A DNA stretch of 10,911 bases from Desulfurivibrio alkaliphilus (GTDB lineage Bacteria > Desulfobacterota > Desulfobulbia > Desulfobulbales > Desulfurivibrionaceae). How positions within the stretch are numbered: the stretch's first letter is position 1; each line of letters starts with the position of its first letter. Below are positions 6,037-10,911 of the stretch, one piece after another. Location: assembly GCA_011048585.1 (NCBI GenBank), contig DSDS01000173.1:1-10911 (forward strand), in the 5' to 3' direction. The notes under the pieces are model-generated. The model searched no databases, had not been told where the DNA came from, and worked only from the letters and a program-made list of their open reading frames with translations. A program made the position numbers and the translations under genes.

Positions 6037-7401
6037 ATGAGACCGAAGGTTTATATCTGTGACGATGAAGAGGGGATTCTGCGCTACCTGCGCAAGACCC
6101 TGGCCGAGCTGGGTTATGATGTCAAGACCCGCACCTCTCCCCTGGCTTTGCTGAAGGAGCTGTCCGAGGAGGAGGAGGAGGGGGGAGTGGTGCTGCTGGA
6201 TATCCGGCTGCCGGAGATGGACGGTCTGGAGCTGCTGGGCCGGGTGAGCGCCAAACGGCCCGACCTGGGGGTGATCATGATGACCGGTTACGGCACCATC
6301 GATTCGGCGGTGGAGGCGATCAAGCGGGGCGCCTTTGACTACCTGACCAAACCCTTTCCCGAGGAACGGTTGACGGCGGTGATCCAACGCTGTCTGGAGC
6401 GCCAGGGTTTGCTGGCTGAAAACCGGGCCTTGAAAAACGATCTCCGCCAGCAGTTGGCCCCCGATCAGATCGTTTTTAAAAGCCGCCGTTTCGGTGAAGT
6501 CTATGAGCTGGCCCAACGGGTGGGGGCCAGCGATCTCAACGTGTTGCTGCTGGGTGAGTCCGGCACCGGCAAAGAGTTGGTGGCCGCCGCCATCCATTAC
6601 GCCGGCCCCCGGGCGGAACGGCGCTTTCTGGCCCTCAACTGCGCCGCCCTGACCGAGACCCTGCTGGAAAGCCAGCTTTTTGGCCATCTGCGGGGGGCCT
6701 TCACCGGGGCGGACGAGAGCCGCAAAGGGTTGCTGGTTGAGGCCGATGGCGGCACCCTGCTCCTTGACGAGGTGGGGGAGTTGAGCCCGGCCCTGCAGGC
6801 CAAGCTCTTGCGGGTGCTGCAGGAGGGCGAGTTCATTCCGGTGGGCTCCACCAAGCCCCAGAGGGTCGATGTACGCTTTATTGCCGCCACCAACAAGAAT
6901 CTCGCCGAGATGGTGGCGGCCGGGACCTTCCGGGAGGATCTCTACTACCGGCTCAATGTCTTCTCCCTGCAACTGCCGCCCTTACGGGAGCGCCCCGAGG
7001 ATGTTCAGGTCCTGGCCGGCCACTTTCTGCGCCGGGCCGCGGTCCGCTCCGGCCATCCGGTCCGGGAGCTGGCTCCCGACGCCCTGGCGGCGCTGAGTAA
7101 ATATGAGTGGCCGGGCAATGTTCGTGAACTGCGGAACGTCATTGAACGCGGCCTGGTTCTTGCCCGGGGGGATAAACTCACCGCCGCCGATCTCCCCCTT
7201 CATCTCACCCGGCCGGGCAATGGCGAAGATAACGGCGGCGCCGCCCCCCTGACCCTGGCCGACGCCGAGCGGCTCCAGGTCGCCCGCATCCTGAAACGCA
7301 CCGGCTGGAACAAGAGCCGGGCCGCCCGGCTGCTCGATATCACCCGCAGTACCCTGGACCGAAAAATTTCCGATTACGGTTTAACCCCCGATCAACCATA
7401 G
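6037..7401 (+). CDS. NtrC-family sigma54-dependent response regulator
   Basis: A 454-residue transcription activator with the three classic domains. The receiver (1-120) has the acidic pair D9/D10, phospho-acceptor D55, T83 and K105. The AAA+ domain has Walker A GESGTGKE at 173-180, the sigma54-contacting GAFTGA at 220-225 and Walker B LLLDE ending at 244-245. The Fis-type helix-turn-helix is at the C-terminus (about 409-450, NKSRAARLLDITRSTLDRKI). All key residues are intact, so it should hydrolyse ATP and open sigma54 promoters when phosphorylated. I chose the ATG at 6037, which has GGAGG upstream (spacing 4, slightly short); a TTG at 6004 is possible but has no ribosome site. Divergent from the formate dehydrogenase operon, whose sigma54 promoter is its obvious target, and 13 bases ahead of the binding-protein gene. 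The cognate kinase is almost certainly the one starting at 8637. Confidence 0.95.
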   Translation: MRPKVYICDDEEGILRYLRKTLAELGYDVKTRTSPLALLKELSEEEEEGGVVLLDIRLPEMDGLELLGRVSAKRPDLGVIMMTGYGTIDSAVEAIKRGAFDYLTKPFPEERLTAVIQRCLERQGLLAENRALKNDLRQQLAPDQIVFKSRRFGEVYELAQRVGASDLNVLLLGESGTGKELVAAAIHYAGPRAERRFLALNCAALTETLLESQLFGHLRGAFTGADESRKGLLVEADGGTLLLDEVGELSPALQAKLLRVLQEGEFIPVGSTKPQRVDVRFIAATNKNLAEMVAAGTFREDLYYRLNVFSLQLPPLRERPEDVQVLAGHFLRRAAVRSGHPVRELAPDALAALSKYEWPGNVRELRNVIERGLVLARGDKLTAADLPLHLTRPGNGEDNGGAAPLTLADAERLQVARILKRTGWNKSRAARLLDITRSTLDRKISDYGLTPDQP

Positions 7402-7414
7402 CGAGGAAGCGCCC

Positions 7415-8650
7415 ATGTCCTTTGTCCGCCGGCTTGTCTGCCTGTTGTTGTCCGGGGGGATCCTGCTCCCGGTCGCGGCGGCCGGTGAGCTGGCCCTGGG
7501 AATGTCCACCGCGCTGAGCGGTCCCACCGCCGAACTGGGGATTGCCATGCGCGACGGGGTGCGTCTGGGCCTGGAGCGACTTAATCGGGAGGGAGGGGTC
7601 AACGGGCGGGAGGTGCGGCTGCTGGTTCTGGATGACGGTTATGAGCCGGCCCGCACCGCTCCCAACATGCGCCGATTGATCGAGGAGGACAGTGTGCTGG
7701 CGGTGGTCGGCAATGTCGGGACCCCCACGGCGATTGCCTCGCTGCCCTTGATCAGGGAGCGCCGGGTCCTGTTTTTCGCCCCCTTTACCGGGGCCGGGGT
7801 GCTGCGCCAGCAGCCGCCCGAGCGTTATGTCATCAATTTCCGGGCCAGTTACGCTGACGAGATCGAGGCGATGGTGGCCGCCCTGGTGGAGGAGGCCGGG
7901 CTGGCGCCGGCCGAGATCGCCTTTTTTACCCAGCGTGACGGTTATGGCGATGCCGGCTACATCGGCGGCCTCAACGCCCTGCGCCGCCACGGCCTGGAGG
8001 ATGAAAGGCAGGTGCTGCATGTGCGCTATCCCCGCAATACCCTGGCGGTGGAAAACGCCTTGGCCGATCTGCTGCTGGCCGAGCAACTGCCCCGGGCCGT
8101 CATCATGGTGGGGGCTTATGCCCCCTGCGCTAAATTTATCGTTTTGGCCCGGCAGGCCGGGCTGGAGAGTCTGTTCCTCAGTGTTTCCTTTGTCGGCGGC
8201 AATTTTCTGGCCCAGGCCCTGGGGGAGGAGGTGGGGGGGGTGATCGTCACCCAGGTGGTTCCCCACCCCGAGGATACCCGGTTGCCGCTGGTGGCCGATT
8301 TCCACCGCGACATCGCCGACTGGAGTCCGGAGACAGCCCCCAGCTTCGTGGCGCTGGAGGGTTACATCGCCGCCCGGCTGCTCTCTTTGGCCTTGACCAG
8401 GATCAGCGGGGAGATGAGTCGGGAAAAACTGATTCAAGCCCTGGAGGGCCTGGGGGATTTTGATCTGGGGCTGGGTCGGCCGTTACGTCTGGGGCCTGAC
8501 CGGCATCAGGCCAGCAACGAGGTCTGGCCGACCCTGCTTAAGGGGGGGGAGCTGATCCCCTTCGACTGGGCGGAGATCCCTCCCCTGGTTCCGCCGGTTC
8601 CGGCCCAAGGTTCGGGGGCTGCGGCGGGGAGGGGCCATGCCGGACCGTAG
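7415..8650 (+). CDS. Periplasmic type I (LivJ/AmiC-like) ligand-binding protein, likely sensory
   Basis: A 411-residue protein with a signal peptide (basic MSFVRR, hydrophobic core, AAA-GE cleavage near residue 23) and no lipobox cysteine. The mature part starts LALGMSTALSGPTAELG and continues with NREGGVNGREVRLLVLDDGYEP. This is the opening signature of the branched-chain-amino-acid type periplasmic binding fold. It continues through a second lobe (EIAFFTQRDGYGDAGYIGG) to a C-terminal region typical of the family. No permease or ATPase genes accompany it. It lies between a response regulator (13-base gap, GAGG ribosome site) and a histidine kinase whose start lies inside its 3' end (14-base overlap). 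I infer that it is the ligand-sensing part of a signalling system, as TorT is for TorS, and not part of a transporter. The ligand cannot be read from the sequence; formate or another small carboxylate or amino acid is a guess. Confidence 0.88.
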   Translation: MSFVRRLVCLLLSGGILLPVAAAGELALGMSTALSGPTAELGIAMRDGVRLGLERLNREGGVNGREVRLLVLDDGYEPARTAPNMRRLIEEDSVLAVVGNVGTPTAIASLPLIRERRVLFFAPFTGAGVLRQQPPERYVINFRASYADEIEAMVAALVEEAGLAPAEIAFFTQRDGYGDAGYIGGLNALRRHGLEDERQVLHVRYPRNTLAVENALADLLLAEQLPRAVIMVGAYAPCAKFIVLARQAGLESLFLSVSFVGGNFLAQALGEEVGGVIVTQVVPHPEDTRLPLVADFHRDIADWSPETAPSFVALEGYIAARLLSLALTRISGEMSREKLIQALEGLGDFDLGLGRPLRLGPDRHQASNEVWPTLLKGGELIPFDWAEIPPLVPPVPAQGSGAAAGRGHAGP

Positions 8651-10911
8651 CCGTCGCCGAACCATCATCGCCCTGGTCTGGGTCCTGGTTTCCATCGGCT
8701 TGCTGACCGGGGTGTTGACCAACGGCCTGGTGGGCTGGACCCTGCTGACCTTGAACCGCGAAAGGGTGCAGCTGCTGGAACAGGACCGTCACCTGGGACA
8801 GTTGGCCGCCCGTCTCCAGCGCCTGGGGCAGGAGTCCCGGAGAGAGCTTAACCTGATGCTGCTCGGCGGGGCCGGGCCCTCGGCGGAGGGTCCGGTCGCG
8901 GCCTTTGCTTCTGCCGTCGGCGACCTGCGGGCGGCAATTTCCGATTATCCCGGGATCGACGCCCTGGGTGATCTGGACGCCGCCGTCGGTCAGCTGACCC
9001 GGCTCCACCAAAAGAGCGCCGCCTGGCTGGAGCGCTACCGGCTGGCCGCCGACGATCAGCAGGAAAAGATTACCTTGGGCAAGGTCCGTCTGCTGCTGGA
9101 GGAGATGCGGGCGGCGGCCGAAACCCTGGAGGGGCGGCAGCGGTTGGCGGAAGCGATGGCCCTGCGCCGCTGGCGTCAGGCCGCGACCAGTCAGTCCCCC
9201 GCCCTGGCCCAGGTTTTCCTGGAACAGCATCTGCGCCAATGGCCCCGAGTCCTCAAGGAGGTCCGGGGAGAGTTGGGCGAGCTTTCCCGGTTGGTGGAGA
9301 TTCTGGTCGGCGAGGATCAGTTTGATCATCTGGCGGACTTGCGGGACAACCAGCTCAAACAGGTGCTGGAGCGGCTGGAGCGGCAACTGCTCTGGCTGGC
9401 GGAAGAGGGGGAGCCCGCCGCCGGACTTGAACCGGGGCAGGTGGCGCAGTTGCGGGAGCTGCTTTTCGGCCGGGGTCATCGGGTGCTGGCCGAATATCAG
9501 ACGATCCAGCTGGGTGAAGGGGGGCTTTACCGGCTGAGCAGCGAGCTGCTACTCCTGCGCCGTGAACGCGAACTCCTGCAACGGCAAACCCAGGAACTGT
9601 TTGCCCGGATCGAACGCTTCTATCCGGTGCTGGCCGATCTGGCCGGGGAACGCAGCGCCGCAATCACCCGCCAGGCGGAAAACCTGTTGAGCCGGGGTCT
9701 GTTCAACCTGATGCTGCTCAGCATGCTGGTTCTGGTCGGCTTTCTGGCCTTGGGCTGGCTGATCAGCAGCCGGGTCGAAAATCAGGTCCGGAGCATGGCT
9801 CGGCTGCGGCGCCACAACGAGTTGATCCTCAATTCCGCCGGGGAGGGGATCCTCGGGCTGGAGATCGGCGGCAAGGTGACTTTTATCAACCCGGCCGGAG
9901 CCCGGCTGCTGGGCGGTGCCCCCGCCGACCTGATCGGTCGTTGTTTCGGCAATATCCTGATCCGCCCGGAAAACGAGCCGGGTGGGTGTGGTTCAAAATC
10001 GGAACCCCTGGGTCGGGTATTCGGCCAGGGGCTCAGCGTCCATGTGGACAATCACCGCTTCCAGCGCCTGGATGGCAGCAGCTTTCCCGGTGAATATACA
10101 GCCAACCCCATCCGCAACGAGGGGGGAGAGATCGAAGGGGCGGTGATCACCTTCCTTGACGTGACCGAACGCAAACAGGCGGCGGCGGCCCTGCAGCAAA
10201 CCTGTGCCGAGCTGGACAGCCTTAATCGCAGCCTGGAGGCCAAAGTGGCCGAGCGCACCCGCGATCTGGTGGAGAAAAACCAGGAACTGCTGCGGACCCA
10301 GAAGGAGCTGGTCAACAAGGAGAAGCTGGCCGCCGTCGGATCCCTGGCCGCCGGGGTGGCCCACGAGATCAACAACCCAGCCGCCATTATTCGGGGTAAC
10401 GTCGAGATCTTACGGCGCCGGCTGGACGGCTGTGGTGGCGCGGGAGGGACTGGTCAGGAGGAGGTGCTGGAAATTATTCGCAATATCGAGCGCATTTCCC
10501 GGATCACGCAAGGGTTGCTGCTCTTTGCCCGGGAGCAGAGTCAGCCCCCCGCGCCGGCGGAAGCGGTGCGCCTCAACGAACTGCTGGCCGGGATTGTTCA
10601 GCGGGCCGCTCACCAGGTGCCCCTGGCCGGGGTGCGGGTCGAACAGGATTTTGTCCCCGATCTGCCCATGATCAAGGCCGATCAGGAGAAGCTGCGCCAG
10701 GTTTTTACCAACCTGGTGATCAACGCGGTTCAGGCCATGGAGGGCCGGGGCCGACTGCGGATCAGCACCGCTCGGGCCGGGGATTTTATTGAAGTGGAGG
10801 TGGAGGATAGCGGCCCGGGAATTCCCCCGGGACAACGCAATATCATCTTCAATCCCTTCTTCACCACCAAGAAAACCGGAGCCGGCCTGGGTTTGGCGAT
10901 CTCCTACGGGA
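8637..10911 (+). CDS. Membrane sensor histidine kinase with helical periplasmic domain and PAS (partial, runs off the window)
   Basis: Open from ATG 8637 to the window end, 758 complete residues with no stop. Order of parts: a transmembrane helix at about 9-37; a roughly 315-residue periplasmic region that is almost wholly helical and rich in Leu, Arg, Glu and Gln; a second transmembrane helix at about 355-378; a PAS domain at about 393-510 (NSAGEGILGLE, then ITFLDVTERKQA at its end); a coiled linker; HisKA with the phospho-accepting H576 in AAGVAHEINNP; and an ATPase domain with N box N692/N696, G1 DSGPGIP at 724-730, the F box FNPFFTTK and G2 GAGLGLAIS at 748-756. Only the last part of the ATPase domain, and any added receiver, is missing. 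The start overlaps the binding-protein gene by 14 bases, suggesting coupled translation. The large helical sensor domain recalls the TorS/NarX style, which suits a kinase that reads a binding protein. Phosphotransfer to the regulator at 6037 is expected. Confidence 0.93.
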   Translation, partial: MPDRSRRRTIIALVWVLVSIGLLTGVLTNGLVGWTLLTLNRERVQLLEQDRHLGQLAARLQRLGQESRRELNLMLLGGAGPSAEGPVAAFASAVGDLRAAISDYPGIDALGDLDAAVGQLTRLHQKSAAWLERYRLAADDQQEKITLGKVRLLLEEMRAAAETLEGRQRLAEAMALRRWRQAATSQSPALAQVFLEQHLRQWPRVLKEVRGELGELSRLVEILVGEDQFDHLADLRDNQLKQVLERLERQLLWLAEEGEPAAGLEPGQVAQLRELLFGRGHRVLAEYQTIQLGEGGLYRLSSELLLLRRERELLQRQTQELFARIERFYPVLADLAGERSAAITRQAENLLSRGLFNLMLLSMLVLVGFLALGWLISSRVENQVRSMARLRRHNELILNSAGEGILGLEIGGKVTFINPAGARLLGGAPADLIGRCFGNILIRPENEPGGCGSKSEPLGRVFGQGLSVHVDNHRFQRLDGSSFPGEYTANPIRNEGGEIEGAVITFLDVTERKQAAAALQQTCAELDSLNRSLEAKVAERTRDLVEKNQELLRTQKELVNKEKLAAVGSLAAGVAHEINNPAAIIRGNVEILRRRLDGCGGAGGTGQEEVLEIIRNIERISRITQGLLLFAREQSQPPAPAEAVRLNELLAGIVQRAAHQVPLAGVRVEQDFVPDLPMIKADQEKLRQVFTNLVINAVQAMEGRGRLRISTARAGDFIEVEVEDSGPGIPPGQRNIIFNPFFTTKKTGAGLGLAISYG

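Noticed and set aside
6026..6040. Five-codon upstream reading frame (ATG...TGA) overlapping the regulator start
   Set aside because: It is a by-product of the GGAGG ribosome site preceded by CAT; without conservation there is no reason to call it functional.
5878..6972. Long minus-strand open frame (364 codons) opposite the response regulator gene
   Set aside because: It is antisense to a gene with all catalytic motifs intact, has a Gln/Gly/Pro-rich low-complexity composition typical of the opposite strand of high-GC genes, and has no recognisable domain.
7340..8437. Long minus-strand open frame (365 codons) opposite the binding-protein gene
   Set aside because: Antisense shadow with His/Gln/Gly-rich composition and no domain. 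The plus strand has a signal peptide and a clear family signature.
8538..9479. Minus-strand open frame (313 codons) opposite the kinase gene
   Set aside because: The composition is Gln/Pro/Leu-rich as expected from reversed GC-rich codons, and the kinase frame runs through the region without a stop.

Overview
The window is high in GC and densely packed, and reads as an anaerobically respiring Desulfobacterota-type bacterium (Desulfuromonas/Geobacter or Desulfobulbus-like). The reasons are a selenocysteine-dependent periplasmic formate dehydrogenase, a sigma54 promoter next to an NtrC-class regulator, and a sensor module built around a periplasmic binding protein. The taxonomic call is inference from gene content only.

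Left half (185-5740, minus strand): a five-gene operon read right to left. It encodes the catalytic molybdenum or tungsten/Sec subunit (fdnG-like, with an in-frame TGA at 5177-5179 and a SECIS hairpin behind it), the four-cluster iron-sulfur subunit (fdnH-like), the di-haem cytochrome b subunit (fdnI-like), the assembly factor FdhE, and a small unrecognised protein ending in CQLGCF. The first four genes overlap or nearly abut. Together they would make a membrane-anchored, Tat-exported enzyme that oxidises formate in the periplasm and passes electrons to quinone. Downstream of the last stop codon (1-184) is a 151-bp non-autonomous insertion element with IS66-like GTAA end and an exact 8-bp target duplication. 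It separates the operon from a GC-rich hairpin that may have been its terminator.

Centre (5741-6036): a divergent intergenic region. On the minus strand it carries a near-consensus sigma54 promoter (GG-N10-GC) for the formate dehydrogenase operon. It also holds small palindromes that could be activator sites, and a weak sigma70-like promoter pointing at the regulator operon.

Right half (6037-10911, plus strand): a tightly linked regulatory operon. It encodes an NtrC-family response regulator with an intact GAFTGA loop, an orphan LivJ-type periplasmic binding protein with a signal peptide and no permease, and a membrane histidine kinase with a roughly 315-residue helical periplasmic domain. 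The kinase runs off the right edge just after its G2 box. The simplest model is a three-component relay (binding protein to kinase to sigma54 activator) that switches on the divergent formate dehydrogenase operon. It resembles TorT/TorS/TorR in logic, but has a sigma54 output as FhlA does in E. coli. That model is the most interesting content of the window and is inferred from gene order, domains and the promoter.
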